A stretch of 64,000 nt of DNA from Geoalkalibacter halelectricus (GCF_025263685.1 NZ_CP092109.1:3473001-3537000), one strand, 5' to 3'. Counted from the stretch's first letter, positions 10,280 through 19,700 are shown. A program made the numbers and translations. The notes: generated from the letters alone by a model not told the origin.

Positions 10280-10310
10280 GGGGTCGGCTGTTTTCAGCCG
10301 ACCCCTTTTT
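10280..10310 (+). terminator. Intrinsic terminator of tRNA-Phe
   Basis: GGGGTCGGCTG pairs perfectly with CAGCCGACCCC around a TTTT loop and is followed by five T. Confidence 0.85.
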
Positions 10311-10333
10311 CTTTATCCGGCGCAGCCGCCGCC

Positions 10334-10900
10334 TCAGCGATCCGGCAGGGTCAAAAGCAGGCGCCGCGGCAGTTCGTGGGTGACGTACAGAACCGGGTCG
10401 CTGCTGGTGAAATCGGCCACATAAGCGCGGTTGCGCCAGATTTCAGCACGCGTGGACACGGAATAAAGCACCGCCACGGCCTCGAGTTCCAGGCGCGGGT
10501 TACGCACCGCGTCGCACAGGCCGAAGGACAGATAGTCATCGACCCAGACCCTTAGCACCGCATCGGCTCCCGCCGGTGCCTGGGCGAGAACCGCGGCCGG
10601 CTCTTCGGTCAAGGAATCGTCCGCCGCCCCCGGATAACGGGGCGCCACGCCCTCCATGCGCAAAACCTGGTAGCCCTTGGCCTCCAGGGTCCGCGTCAGG
10701 TGAAAGCGCAGGCGGTTTTCCACGTCGCGTTCGCAGAAGCTGCGTGGGGTCCAATCGCGCACCACCACCGGCTGCACGGCGATGGTTTCAATCCCCTGGG
10801 CCGCAAACGCCGCGTCTTGCACGGGCGCGGTGGTCGGCGGGGGAGCGCAGGCGGCCACCAGCGGCAGCAGCAGCACCATCCACAGCCATCGCATCCTCAT
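10334..10900 (-). CDS. Putative lipoprotein of unknown function
   Basis: The 188-residue product has a short signal peptide ending in a lipobox (LVAAC, Cys18), so it should be a membrane-anchored lipoprotein. The mature part has a mixed pattern (IETIAVQPVVVRDW, DAVLRVWVDDYLSFG, RAEIWRNRAYV) like periplasmic lipoproteins that build small alpha/beta domains. GGAGG precedes the ATG. It is convergent with the tRNA and divergent from the GH65 gene. The family was not recognised. Confidence 0.75.
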   Translation of the reverse strand: MRMRWLWMVLLLPLVAACAPPPTTAPVQDAAFAAQGIETIAVQPVVVRDWTPRSFCERDVENRLRFHLTRTLEAKGYQVLRMEGVAPRYPGAADDSLTEEPAAVLAQAPAGADAVLRVWVDDYLSFGLCDAVRNPRLELEAVAVLYSVSTRAEIWRNRAYVADFTSSDPVLYVTHELPRRLLLTLPDR

Positions 10901-11034
10901 AATGACCTCCCTTTTACAGGTATTCTCACTCCCATTATACCAGCGCCCGGCTGCTCGGGTCGGTGGGCGTGTTTAATTTCTTCCAACCATCTGGTACTCT
11001 TTTGACATCCATCCGCCAGCCGAAGAGGAGCCCC

Positions 11035-13440
11035 ATGATTCGCCACGAGACCCTCAATCCGCCGCTGCACATCTACCCGGTCAACGAGTGGAAGATCATC
11101 GAGACCGCTTTTTATCCGCGCTTTCTCGCCCAGACCGAAACCCTGTTCGCCATCGGCAACGGCTATCTGGGCATGCGCGGCAACTACGAGGAGGGGCGGC
11201 CGTGCTTTCAGAACGGCACCTTCATCAACGGCTTTCACGAAACCTGGCCCATTGTCTACGGGGAAAAAGCCTACGGTTTCGCCCGCACCGGCCAGACCAT
11301 GCTCAACGTCACCGACGCCAAGACCATTCGCCTCTATGTCGACGATGAGCCGTTTTTCCTGCCCACCGCCTCGCTGCAACTCTACGAGCGGGTTCTCGAC
11401 ATGCAAACCGGCACCCTGGATTTCGAGGTACTCTGGGAAACGCCTTCGGGCAAGCAGGTGCTGATCGAGTCGCGCCGCCTGGTATCCCTGGAGCAGCGCC
11501 ATGTGGCGGCCATCTCCTATCAGGTGACGGTGCTCAACGGCGACGTGCCCCTGGTGATCTCCTCCGAGTTGCAGGAAGCACCGCCCAATCAGGCCGGAGA
11601 GGAGGATCCGCGCCAGGCGCGCGGGTTCGCCCGCCAGGTGCTGTTGCCCGCGCATCACCAAAGCCGCGACCAGCGCATCATTCTCGGCCACCGCACGGCC
11701 GCCAGCGGCATGACCCTGGCGTGTGGGGTCGATCACCGCATCCTCACGGACAATAAATACAAGATGGAGTCGGCGTGCGACGGCCGCCAGGGGCACTTGA
11801 GCCTTTCCGTCCAGGCCCAGGCCGGCCGGCCGGTGCAGCTTTTCAAATTCATCACCTACCACAGCTCGCGCGGCGGCGCCTCGCCGGAAGAACTCTGCGC
11901 GCGCGCCGAACGCACCCTGGATCGCGTGACCGCGGCCGGCTTCGATCACCTGCTCAAGCAGCAGCGCGCCTTTCTCGATCAATTCTGGCACCGCGCCGAT
12001 GTCGAGATCGAGGGCGACGCCGAGCAGTTACGGCGCCCACCGGGAGAGATGCAGCAGGCCCTGCGCTGGAACCTGTTTCAGATCCTGCAGGCCTCGGCGC
12101 GCGCCGAAGGCACCGGCATTCCCGCCAAGGGCCTGACCGGGCAGACCTACGAAGGCCACTATTTCTGGGATACGGAAATTTATCTGCTGCCCTTCATCAC
12201 CTACACCGAGCCGCGCATCGCCCGCAACCTGCTGCGCTTTCGTCACAGCATGCTCGATCGGGCCCGGGAACGCGCGCGTGAGGTCAACCAGCGCGGAGCG
12301 CTGTTTCCCTGGCGCACCATCAACGGCGAGGAGGCCAGCGCCTACTACGCCGCCGGCACCGCCCAGTACCACATCAACGCCGACATCATCTACGCCCTGC
12401 GCAAATACGTGGAGGTCACCGACGACAAGGCTCTGCTGTACAACGAGGGCGCCGAGATGCTGGTGGAAACGGCGCGACTGTGGCTGGATCTGGGGTTTTT
12501 CTCCGAGCGCAAGGGGGGCAAGTTCTGCATCCACGGCGTCACCGGCCCCGACGAATACACCACCGTGGTCAACAACAACAGCTTCACCAACCTCATGGCG
12601 CGGGAAAACCTGTGGTTTGCCGCCGCCACCGTGGCCGCCATGCAAAAGGAGCATCCCGAGCACTACGCCACCCTGGTGCACAAGACCGCCCTGGAAGAGG
12701 GCGAGGTCGGCGACTGGCAACGGGCCGCCGACGCCATGTACATCCCCTACGACGAGGAGCTGGGCATCCATCCCCAGGACGACGAATTCCTTGATAAAGA
12801 GGTGTGGGACATCAAGAACACGCCGCGCGACAAATTCCCCCTGCTGCTCTACCATCATCCCCTGGTCATCTACCGCCACCAGGTGATCAAACAGGCCGAC
12901 GTGGTGCTTGCCATGTTCCTGCTCGGCGATGAGTTCAGCCGCGATCAGAAAAAACGCAATTTCGACTACTATGATCCCCTGACCACGGGCGACTCTTCCC
13001 TGTCGGCCTGCATCCAGGCTATCATCGCCGCCGAAATCGGCAACCTGGAAGAGGCGGTGCGCTATGCACGCTACGCGGTACTCATGGATCTGGCCGACGT
13101 CGGCGGCAACGTGCGCGACGGCTGCCACATCGCCTCCATGGGCGGCACCTGGATGGTGGCGGTTTACGGCTTTGCCGGCATGCGCGACTACGGCGGGCGG
13201 TTGAGCTTTGACCCGCGCCTGCCGAAGATGCTGTGCCGTCTGCGTTTTTGTCTGATTTTCCAGGGGCAGGATCTGGAAGTGGAAGTCACCCATGAGCGAA
13301 CCCGTTATCGGCTTCGCGAAGGGCAGGGTCTGATTTTGAGTCATCAGGGCGAACGCGTGGAACTCAAGCCGGGCGAGACGATCGAGATGCCTCTTGGGGA
13401 CGGCGCCCAAGAAAAGCGCAAGAAAAAGACCAAGGAGTGA
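11035..13440 (+). CDS. Glycoside hydrolase family 65 phosphorylase (trehalose/maltose/kojibiose phosphorylase type)
   Basis: The 801-residue protein has the GH65 layout: N-terminal beta-sandwich (FAIGNGYLGMRG), a linker, then an (alpha/alpha)6 barrel with FWDTEIYLLPF, NADIIYALRKYVE and the acid motif GVTGPDEY, where Glu507 would be the general acid. IKQADVVLAMFLL and the C-terminal TTGDSSLSACIQAI are also typical. Such enzymes split an alpha-glucosidic disaccharide with inorganic phosphate to beta-glucose-1-phosphate and glucose. Which disaccharide is used cannot be decided; trehalose is attractive given otsA nearby. Start chosen at the ATG preceded by GAAGAGGAG. It is convergent with the MFS gene, 15 bp away. 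Confidence 0.9.
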   Translation: MIRHETLNPPLHIYPVNEWKIIETAFYPRFLAQTETLFAIGNGYLGMRGNYEEGRPCFQNGTFINGFHETWPIVYGEKAYGFARTGQTMLNVTDAKTIRLYVDDEPFFLPTASLQLYERVLDMQTGTLDFEVLWETPSGKQVLIESRRLVSLEQRHVAAISYQVTVLNGDVPLVISSELQEAPPNQAGEEDPRQARGFARQVLLPAHHQSRDQRIILGHRTAASGMTLACGVDHRILTDNKYKMESACDGRQGHLSLSVQAQAGRPVQLFKFITYHSSRGGASPEELCARAERTLDRVTAAGFDHLLKQQRAFLDQFWHRADVEIEGDAEQLRRPPGEMQQALRWNLFQILQASARAEGTGIPAKGLTGQTYEGHYFWDTEIYLLPFITYTEPRIARNLLRFRHSMLDRARERAREVNQRGALFPWRTINGEEASAYYAAGTAQYHINADIIYALRKYVEVTDDKALLYNEGAEMLVETARLWLDLGFFSERKGGKFCIHGVTGPDEYTTVVNNNSFTNLMARENLWFAAATVAAMQKEHPEHYATLVHKTALEEGEVGDWQRAADAMYIPYDEELGIHPQDDEFLDKEVWDIKNTPRDKFPLLLYHHPLVIYRHQVIKQADVVLAMFLLGDEFSRDQKKRNFDYYDPLTTGDSSLSACIQAIIAAEIGNLEEAVRYARYAVLMDLADVGGNVRDGCHIASMGGTWMVAVYGFAGMRDYGGRLSFDPRLPKMLCRLRFCLIFQGQDLEVEVTHERTRYRLREGQGLILSHQGERVELKPGETIEMPLGDGAQEKRKKKTKE

Positions 13441-13455
13441 GACAGGTCCCTGGGA

Positions 13456-14676
13456 TCAGGCGGCGCGGCGCGCGCAGCGCAGATACCAGAGAGCGGCCAG
13501 GATCTGACCAAGAAGGATCATGCCGAAGCCGGCGCGATACCCCGCGGCGGCATAAGCGCCGCCCGGGGTCTGCGGCCACAAGCCGATGACCACCCCGACC
13601 GCCCATTGGGCACCAAAGGCGGCGCTAAACACCAGCAAATTGAGGCTTGAGTTGGCCCGGCCGACCAGGCGGCGGGGAAAGGTTTGGGCGAGTGCGGCAT
13701 AGGGCAGGATGCAGGCGGTGCCGCAAAAACCGAAGAGCAGCCACAGGGGCAGGGTCAGGGGCGTCCAGTGGAGCAGCAGCAGCGCCTGAACCAGCATGAA
13801 GGCACCCATGCCCCAGGCCGCAACGGTAAGGGTCGGGACGCCGCGCCGACCGAGACGCTCGGCCAGCGCGCCGAAGAAAAAATAGCCCAGGGTCATGGCC
13901 AGGGCGATGAGCAGCAGGATAAAGGCGGTTTCCTCGCGGCTGCGGCCCGCCACCTCACGCAGCCAGGGACCCGACCAGAGCCCCTGAATGGACAGGTAGG
14001 CGGCCTGCCCGGTAAAGGCCCAGGGGGCGATGCGCCAGAAGGCAAAACTGCGCACCACCTGCCCCAGCCCCCGAAACTGCTCGACGAAGCTCTCTCCGCC
14101 GTCCTCGCGACGGCCTTCGGGGACTACGAAAAACAGCAGCGCCGCGCCGGCCAGAGTCAGCCACCCCAGCAGGGTGAAAATTCCGCGCCAATCGGTGAAG
14201 TGCAGGGCGGCCTCCACGGGGGCGGTGGCCGCCAGGGCGCCGAGCCCGCCCGATACCATCTGGATGCCGTTGGCCAAGGGCAGCCGTTCCGGCGGCAACC
14301 ATTGGGAAAAGGCCTTGAAGGCCGCCATCAGGCAGGCCGACACTCCCAACCCGATCAGAGCGCGCCCCAGCAACAGCCCGTTGAGACTCTCGGCACGCGC
14401 AAAGAGCAAGGCCCCTGCGGCCGCGACCAGTAACAGGGCGGCCTCGACGCGACGCGGCCCGAAGCGGTCGAGCAGCAGCCCCAGGGGCAGCTGAAAGGCG
14501 GCAAAGGCGAGAAAATAGGCGGCGGTCAGCAGCCCGAGTCCGGCCGGCTCCAGGGCGAGGTCGGCGACCAAATCGGGAGCGATGACGGCATTGACGGTGC
14601 GAAACAGGTAGGAGAGAAAATAGGCGAAACAAAACGGCAGAAAAACCCGCATCAGCAAGGCGGCAGAGACTCGCAT
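13456..14676 (-). CDS. MFS transporter
   Basis: About 12 hydrophobic helices spread over 406 residues mark a major facilitator. The MFS loop 2-3 motif appears as GLLLDRFGPRRVEA, and the second half repeats it as GALAERLGRRGVP. I chose the ATG preceded by CTGGAG at 8 nt; a longer reading would add 12 residues without a ribosome site. It lies tail-to-tail with the GH65 gene and head-to-head with the mla operon. The substrate is unknown; a sugar or organic anion is possible. Confidence 0.85.
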   Translation of the reverse strand: MRVSAALLMRVFLPFCFAYFLSYLFRTVNAVIAPDLVADLALEPAGLGLLTAAYFLAFAAFQLPLGLLLDRFGPRRVEAALLLVAAAGALLFARAESLNGLLLGRALIGLGVSACLMAAFKAFSQWLPPERLPLANGIQMVSGGLGALAATAPVEAALHFTDWRGIFTLLGWLTLAGAALLFFVVPEGRREDGGESFVEQFRGLGQVVRSFAFWRIAPWAFTGQAAYLSIQGLWSGPWLREVAGRSREETAFILLLIALAMTLGYFFFGALAERLGRRGVPTLTVAAWGMGAFMLVQALLLLHWTPLTLPLWLLFGFCGTACILPYAALAQTFPRRLVGRANSSLNLLVFSAAFGAQWAVGVVIGLWPQTPGGAYAAAGYRAGFGMILLGQILAALWYLRCARRAA

Positions 14677-14849
14677 ACAAACAGCTCCAGGCGCTGGGAT
14701 CGCCCCATTCATAGCCCATCACACCGCCGGCGCCAAGGGAAAATCACCGCCGCCACGGCGCGCGCCTTGTGTCCTGCCGCCGGTGTGTTAATTTTTTTAG
14801 AGCAATGACAGCGCCTTGCCGCCTCAGGCGCTCTGCACGGAGGCTTTCC

Positions 14850-15995
14850 TTGCCGGACTCAACGCACCCGCGCCTCGATCCCGCGCAAATTTCCTGGCAC
14901 ACCGAAGCGGACGGCGCCCTGCGCATCCGTTTTGCCGGGCCTTGGGACGGCAACCGGCCCCTGCCGGATCTTGGTGCCCTGCTGAGCGTCCTCGACGCGG
15001 GTCCGCGCGAGGTGGTGCTGTGCGCCGACGCCCTCGGCCCCTGGGACAGCCGCTTTCTGGCCTTCGTCCTGCGCCTGCTTGAGGCCTGCCGGCAGCGCCG
15101 CATTCCCTGCCGCCGCGAAGGCCTTCCGGAGGGCGCGCAGCGCCTGCTGGTGCTGGCCGAAGCCGTTCCCGAGCAGGGCGCCGGCAGCCACGTGGAACCA
15201 CCCTCGCTGCTGCACCGCTTCGGCCTCGGCGCCCTGGAGTGGCGCCGCAAGAGCGTTGAAAATCTGGCCTTTTTCGGGGAGGCGTCGTTCAGCTTCCTGC
15301 GCCTGTTCAGCGGCCGCGCGCGCTTCCGCCGCGCGGATCTGCTGCTCTATCTGCACGAAGCCGGCGCCCAGGCGCTGCCCATCGTCACCCTCATCAGCCT
15401 GCTAGTCGGCCTGATCCTGGCGTTTGTCGGCGCGGTGCAATTGCGCATGTTCGGCGCCGAGATCTACATCGCCGATGCGGTGGGTCTGGGCATGGCGCGG
15501 GAGATGGGCGCCATGATGACCGGCATCATCATGGCCGGGCGCACCGGCGCGGCTTACGCCGCGCAGCTCGGCACCATGCAGGTCAACGAGGAGATCGACG
15601 CGCTACGCACCTTCGGCGTGGCGCCCATGGATTTTCTAGTGCTGCCGCGCATGCTGGCGCTGATGCTGATGCTGCCGTTGCTGACCATCTACGCCATCCT
15701 CATGGGCATTCTCGGCGGCGCGGTGGTGGGCATCGGCCTGTTCGACATTCCCGCGACCCAGTATTATCAGCAGACCATCAACGGCGTGCCGCTGATCCAC
15801 TTCATCGCCGGGCTGATCAAGGCGTGCGCCTACGGGCTGATCGTGGCGACCGCCGGATGCCTGCGCGGCATGCACAGCGGACGCAGCGCCGCGGCGGTCG
15901 GCGAGGCCACCACCTCGGCGGTGGTCACGGCGATCGTCTGGATCATTCTCGCCAACGCCCTGCTCACGGTGATCTATCATGTCCTCGGCATTTGA
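14850..15995 (+). CDS. mlaE: MlaE-type lipid ABC permease with N-terminal STAS-like domain
   Basis: This is the inner-membrane permease of a phospholipid transport (Mla/MCE) system. Residues 1 to about 110 look like a STAS-type domain (EVVLCADALGPWDSRFL). The rest is the permease: ALPIVTLISLLVGLILAF, MAREMGAMMTGIIMAGRTGAAYAAQLGTM and VNEEIDALRTFGVAPMDFLVLPR. I start at a TTG because GGAGG lies exactly 6 nt upstream; the earlier ATG and codons have no ribosome site and encode an arginine-rich stretch. Length is then 381 aa. The 3' end overlaps mlaF by 17 bp. Confidence 0.9.
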   Translation: MPDSTHPRLDPAQISWHTEADGALRIRFAGPWDGNRPLPDLGALLSVLDAGPREVVLCADALGPWDSRFLAFVLRLLEACRQRRIPCRREGLPEGAQRLLVLAEAVPEQGAGSHVEPPSLLHRFGLGALEWRRKSVENLAFFGEASFSFLRLFSGRARFRRADLLLYLHEAGAQALPIVTLISLLVGLILAFVGAVQLRMFGAEIYIADAVGLGMAREMGAMMTGIIMAGRTGAAYAAQLGTMQVNEEIDALRTFGVAPMDFLVLPRMLALMLMLPLLTIYAILMGILGGAVVGIGLFDIPATQYYQQTINGVPLIHFIAGLIKACAYGLIVATAGCLRGMHSGRSAAAVGEATTSAVVTAIVWIILANALLTVIYHVLGI

Positions 15996-16776
15996 CGCCC
16001 GCGCGCCGGAGAGCGCTGCTGCCGAGCCCCGACCCGCCATCCGGGTGCGGGGTTTGACCCTGGCGTACGGTGAGCGGGTCATCCAGCGCGATCTTAATTT
16101 CGATGTTTCTCCGGGCGCCATTTTCATCATCATGGGCGGATCGGGCTGCGGCAAGAGCACTCTGCTGCGCCATCTGGTCGGGCTGCAAAGGCCGGCGGCC
16201 GGAGAGGTCTTCTTTCGCGACCTCAATTTCTGGGAGGCTCCGGAGGAACAACGTAAGCGTTTTTTGCGCCACTGCGGTATCCTTTACCAAAGCGGCGCCC
16301 TGTGGAGTTCGCTGACCCTGGCGGAAAACGTCGAGCTGCCCCTGCGCGAATACACCCGCCTGAGTCGTGGTGAAATCCGCGACCTGGCGCAATTCAAACT
16401 GGCCCTGGTGGGCCTGGCGGGCTTCGGCACTCATTATCCGGCGGAGATCAGCGGTGGCATGCGCAAGCGCGCCGGTCTGGCCCGGGCCCTGGCGCTGGAT
16501 CCCGAATTTCTGTTTTTCGACGAGCCCTCCGCCGGTCTCGACCCGCTGAGCGCCCGGCGCCTCGATGATCTGATCCTGGAGCTGCGCGCGAGCCTCGGGG
16601 CCACGGTGGTGGTCGTTACTCACGAACTGGCGAGCATCTTCGCCATCGGCACCGACTCGGTGTTCCTGGATGCCGAATCACGCACGCAAATCGCCCGCGG
16701 CCATCCCGCCGAGTTGCGCGACGCGAGCCCAGACCCGCGCGTGCGCCGTTTTCTGACCCGCGGCGCGGAGGATTAA
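15979..16776 (+). CDS. mlaF: MlaF-type ABC transporter ATPase
   Basis: The 265-residue ATPase energises lipid movement by the MlaE permease. It shows Walker A GGSGCGKST near residue 53, the Q-loop region ILYQSGALWSSLT typical of MlaF, the signature ISGGMRKR, Walker B FLFFDEPSAGLDP and the switch His in VVTHELASIF. It overlaps mlaE and is 3 bp from mlaD, so the genes are co-translated. Confidence 0.95.
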   Translation: MSSAFDARAPESAAAEPRPAIRVRGLTLAYGERVIQRDLNFDVSPGAIFIIMGGSGCGKSTLLRHLVGLQRPAAGEVFFRDLNFWEAPEEQRKRFLRHCGILYQSGALWSSLTLAENVELPLREYTRLSRGEIRDLAQFKLALVGLAGFGTHYPAEISGGMRKRAGLARALALDPEFLFFDEPSAGLDPLSARRLDDLILELRASLGATVVVVTHELASIFAIGTDSVFLDAESRTQIARGHPAELRDASPDPRVRRFLTRGAED

Positions 16777-16779
16777 GTC

Positions 16780-17781
16780 ATGAGCAAGAAAGTCAACCCC
16801 GCCCTGGTCGGCGGCTTCGTCCTGGGGGCGCTGGCCCTGGCCCTGGCCGCCGTCATCATCTTCGGCGGCGGGCACCTGTTTCGCGCCACCGAGCGCTATG
16901 TTCTCTACTTCGACGGCTCGGTCAAGGGCCTCAACGTCGGCGCCCCGGTGGTGTTTCGCGGCGTGCAGGTGGGCAGCGTGGTGCAGATCCGCATCGAGTT
17001 CGACGAGCGCGATCTCAACTTTCGCATCCCGGTGGTGATCGAGGTGCTGCCCGATCGTTTCACCCAGGTGTGCTGCGAGGAAAACGGCGTAAGCCGCGAG
17101 TTGCAGGTCGGCACCCAGGAATTCATCGATCTGATGGTCGAGGCCGGATTGCGCGCCCAATTGCAGATGCAGAGCCTGGTCACCGGCCAGTTGCTGGTCA
17201 ACATCGACCTGCTGCCCGAGCGGTCGCCGCGCCTGGTCGATGTGCCCACGCCCTACCCGCAGTTGCCGACCATCCCCTCGCACCTCGAGCAATTCACCCG
17301 CACCCTCGAAGAGCTGCCCCTGGATGAAATCGTCCACAAATTCATCGGCGTGCTCGATGGCCTCGAACAGTTGGTGCGCTCCCCCGAACTCGGCGAGGCC
17401 CTGGGCGATTTGCGCACCACCCTGGCGGACGTGCAAAGCCTGGTGCGCGGCATGGAGCAGCGGCTCGCCGGCACCGATGAACAGCTCCGTGCCACCCTGG
17501 AAAGCGCGCGCCTGATGCTGACCAACCTCGATGGACAACTCACGCCCCTGGCGGAGATTCTGGTCGAAGCGGCTCAGGCGGGGCAGGGCGCCTTGGAAGA
17601 AACCCGCCAGGCCATGAGCGCGCTCAAGGAAACGGTGGGGCAGGATTCAAGCCTGAGCATGCAACTGGAATCCACCCTGGCCGAGGTGGCCGCCGCGGCG
17701 CGCTCCCTGCGCATCCTGAGCGATTTTCTCGAGCGCCATCCCGACGCGCTGCTGCGCGGCAAAGGAGGACCTTCGCGATGA
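16780..17781 (+). CDS. mlaD: MlaD-type MCE domain protein
   Basis: The 333-residue protein has one N-terminal transmembrane anchor (residues about 8-30) and one MCE domain (VLYFDGSVKGLNVGAPVVFRG). A long helical C-terminal part follows (residues about 170-320) with coiled-coil character (EQLVRSPELGEALGDL, LAGTDEQLRATLESARLM). MCE proteins form hexameric rings or tubes that carry lipids across the periplasm, so this is the substrate-binding part of the system. GGAGG precedes the ATG. Its stop overlaps the next start by 4 bp. Confidence 0.93.
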   Translation: MSKKVNPALVGGFVLGALALALAAVIIFGGGHLFRATERYVLYFDGSVKGLNVGAPVVFRGVQVGSVVQIRIEFDERDLNFRIPVVIEVLPDRFTQVCCEENGVSRELQVGTQEFIDLMVEAGLRAQLQMQSLVTGQLLVNIDLLPERSPRLVDVPTPYPQLPTIPSHLEQFTRTLEELPLDEIVHKFIGVLDGLEQLVRSPELGEALGDLRTTLADVQSLVRGMEQRLAGTDEQLRATLESARLMLTNLDGQLTPLAEILVEAAQAGQGALEETRQAMSALKETVGQDSSLSMQLESTLAEVAAAARSLRILSDFLERHPDALLRGKGGPSR

Positions 17782-18416
17782 CCACCCCGATTCCCATTCC
17801 CGGCCGCCGCGCGCTGCTGCTGCTCGGCGCGCTCGTTCTCGGCGGCTGCCTGGTTATGGGCGAGGGGCGGGTGGAGCAGACCCGCTACTTCACCCTCGCC
17901 CCGACCCAGGACGAAAACCTTGTGCCCCTGGCCGAACACCAACCGGATTGGCTGCCGGGTGTCGGTCCGGTGCGCCTGGCCGCCTACCTGGATCGCCCCC
18001 AACTGCTCACCCGCCGCGACGCTTTTGAACTGGAGGTGATCGAGGCGGCCCTCTGGGCCGAGCCCTTGCAGGAAAACCTCGCCCGGACCCTGGCCGCCAA
18101 CCTTGCCGCGCTCACCGCCAGCCCGCGAGTGCCGGTGTTTCCCTGGCGCGCCACGGCGCAACCCACCCACCAGATCAGCGTCACGATCCTGCGCTTCGAC
18201 AGCGGCCCCGAACCGCTGGCACGTCTGCAAGCCCAGTGGGCCATTCAAACGCAAAAAGGCGGCCCACCTCTGGTGAGCCGCCAATCGCATCTCAGCGCGC
18301 CGATGCTCGGCGAAGACGCCGCCGCGGCCGTCGCCGCCTTGAGCGCAACCCTTGGCGCCCTGAGCCTGGAGATCGCCGAGGCCCTGGGGGCCCTGGCCGC
18401 CGAAAACAAAAGGTAA
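17778..18416 (+). CDS. PqiC-like auxiliary lipoprotein of the MCE transporter
   Basis: The 212-residue product has a signal peptide with lipobox LGGC and the pattern RYFTLAPTQ ... RVPVFPWRATAQPTHQISVTILRFDS, which matches the PqiC/DUF330 (ABC-type auxiliary) family. Members sit on the outer membrane or periplasmic face and dock MCE assemblies. Translational coupling with mlaD (ATGA overlap) supports this. The operon has no MlaB, MlaC or MlaA here; the STAS-like part of the permease may stand in for MlaB. Confidence 0.8.
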   Translation: MTTPIPIPGRRALLLLGALVLGGCLVMGEGRVEQTRYFTLAPTQDENLVPLAEHQPDWLPGVGPVRLAAYLDRPQLLTRRDAFELEVIEAALWAEPLQENLARTLAANLAALTASPRVPVFPWRATAQPTHQISVTILRFDSGPEPLARLQAQWAIQTQKGGPPLVSRQSHLSAPMLGEDAAAAVAALSATLGALSLEIAEALGALAAENKR

Positions 18417-18467
18417 GTGTTCAGTATGGGGCTACAAACCCCATGACCAGGGGCACATAGAACTCAA

Positions 18468-19082
18468 CTAAAGTTGCTCGAAAAACGAGGGCCGCAGAAA
18501 CTCAAAACTCTCCACGAAACGATCGAAATCCTGCTCATCGCGCAGGTCGTAGTCGGCATCGGCCGCGCGCCACTGGGTGAAATAAAAGGCGACCACCCGC
18601 TCGCCGCGGCGCGCGAAAACCACCTTGGCGTGGACCTTGTGACCCAGCACCGGCTCGATGCCTTCGGTCACGGCGATCAGGCCCTCCTTGCCGAACACCT
18701 CGGTCGGTTGCAGTTTGGGCTCGGCGAAGTTGACCCGGCTGGCCCAGAGAAAGCGTCTGAAGAATTCCTCCTGGCGGGTTTCAAAGTCCAGGGAGTAGCC
18801 GAAGGGCTCCTCGGCGTAGGCCAGGGTGCTCTGACAGGGATAGCCCTCGTCGCACAGCATCATATAGCCCACCGAATAGTCGTCCTCGTCCAGATCGATG
18901 AGCTGCCAGGGCCGCGGCGGCGGCACGAAGCGGTATTCGTCCTGCCAGACCAGGGCCTCGCCGTCGCGTACCAGCGTGGCGCGCCCGTCATCGGCGGCAG
19001 GCGGCTGAATCAGGGCGCAGCCGCCCAAAAAGAGGAGGACGGCGGCAAGCGCCGCGGACAATCGCACAGACAAGCCGTTCAT
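18468..19082 (-). CDS. Putative lipoprotein coupled to the selenocysteine peroxiredoxin
   Basis: The 204-residue product starts with a signal peptide and lipobox (FLGGC, about residue 22). The mature part is acidic and aromatic (PWQLIDLDEDDYSVGYMMLC, HAKVVFARRGERVVAFYFTQW) with no recognised domain. Its ATG overlaps the stop of the peroxiredoxin gene by 4 bp (ATGA), so translation is probably coupled. A periplasmic or envelope role alongside the peroxiredoxin is inference. Confidence 0.75.
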   Translation of the reverse strand: MNGLSVRLSAALAAVLLFLGGCALIQPPAADDGRATLVRDGEALVWQDEYRFVPPPRPWQLIDLDEDDYSVGYMMLCDEGYPCQSTLAYAEEPFGYSLDFETRQEEFFRRFLWASRVNFAEPKLQPTEVFGKEGLIAVTEGIEPVLGHKVHAKVVFARRGERVVAFYFTQWRAADADYDLRDEQDFDRFVESFEFLRPSFFEQL

Positions 19083-19660
19083 CGCCGTCCCTCCTCTTCA
19101 TGCAGTTGCTTGAGCACGGTGAGAATCTCACGATAGTTGGGATTTCCGGGCTGCATGTAGCGAATCACTCCCCACTTGTCGATGATCACCGTGGTGCGGT
19201 TGAACATGGGATAGCCGGCCTGCAGGGCGCCGAACCAAATGCCTAGGTGCCCGATGGGGTTGGAAAAAATCGGAAACTCCAGGCCCAAATCCTTGGCCCA
19301 GTGCTCCAGGGTCGCGACCTGATCTCGACTGACACCCGCCACGCGGGCGTTGAAGCGGTCATAGAGATAGAGATTTCTCTGATGACCCTCCATTTCCCCC
19401 GTTCAGACAGGGGTGAAGGCCGCCGGGACGAAAGTCATCACCAGATGATGGCGCCCGTAGTAGTCCTTGTCGTAGTCCATCAGCCGACGCTCGGACGTCA
19501 CCACCTGAAAGATGGGCGCCCGGTCGCCGACCCGCTTGGCCATGTCGGCGCGCTGCTGGGCCGCGCCGGCGGGCGGGGCGAGCAACAGACAGGCGAAAAG
19601 AGCCGTCAGGAGCGCCCAGGCCCATGCCGCCTCCCGTGGCCTTTGGATGATGTTCTCCAT
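19079..19660 (-). CDS. Secreted peroxiredoxin-like selenoprotein (Sec86 encoded by UGA)
   Basis: Read through one in-frame TGA, this is a single 193-codon gene. The N-terminus is a signal peptide (AWALLTALFACLLL...GAA), so the protein acts outside the cytoplasm. The redoxin fold follows: VGDRAPIFQV, MTFVPAAFTPV, then the UGA exactly where peroxiredoxins carry the peroxidatic Cys (PxxxTPxC), then TGEMEGHQRN. Downstream, VAGVSRDQ, FPIFSNPIGHLG and TTVIIDKWGVIRY match AhpC/TSA proteins. A stem-loop 15 nt after the UGA fits a bacterial SECIS. GGGAGG precedes the ATG. Without recoding it would be wrongly read as two short genes, 19403-19660 and 19079-19393. Expected role: reducing peroxides in the periplasm. 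Confidence 0.88.
19357..19402 (-). promoter_or_regulatory. Candidate bacterial SECIS hairpin
   Basis: In mRNA sense, 15 nt after the UGA, GGTCAT pairs with ATGACC. An upper stem AGAGA/TCTCT is separated by one bulged base, with an 8-nt loop. Position and size fit bacterial SECIS elements recognised by SelB. Confidence 0.65.
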
Positions 19661-19700
19661 GGAAACCTCCCTTGATGTGGATAACTGATCCCCTTTGTGG

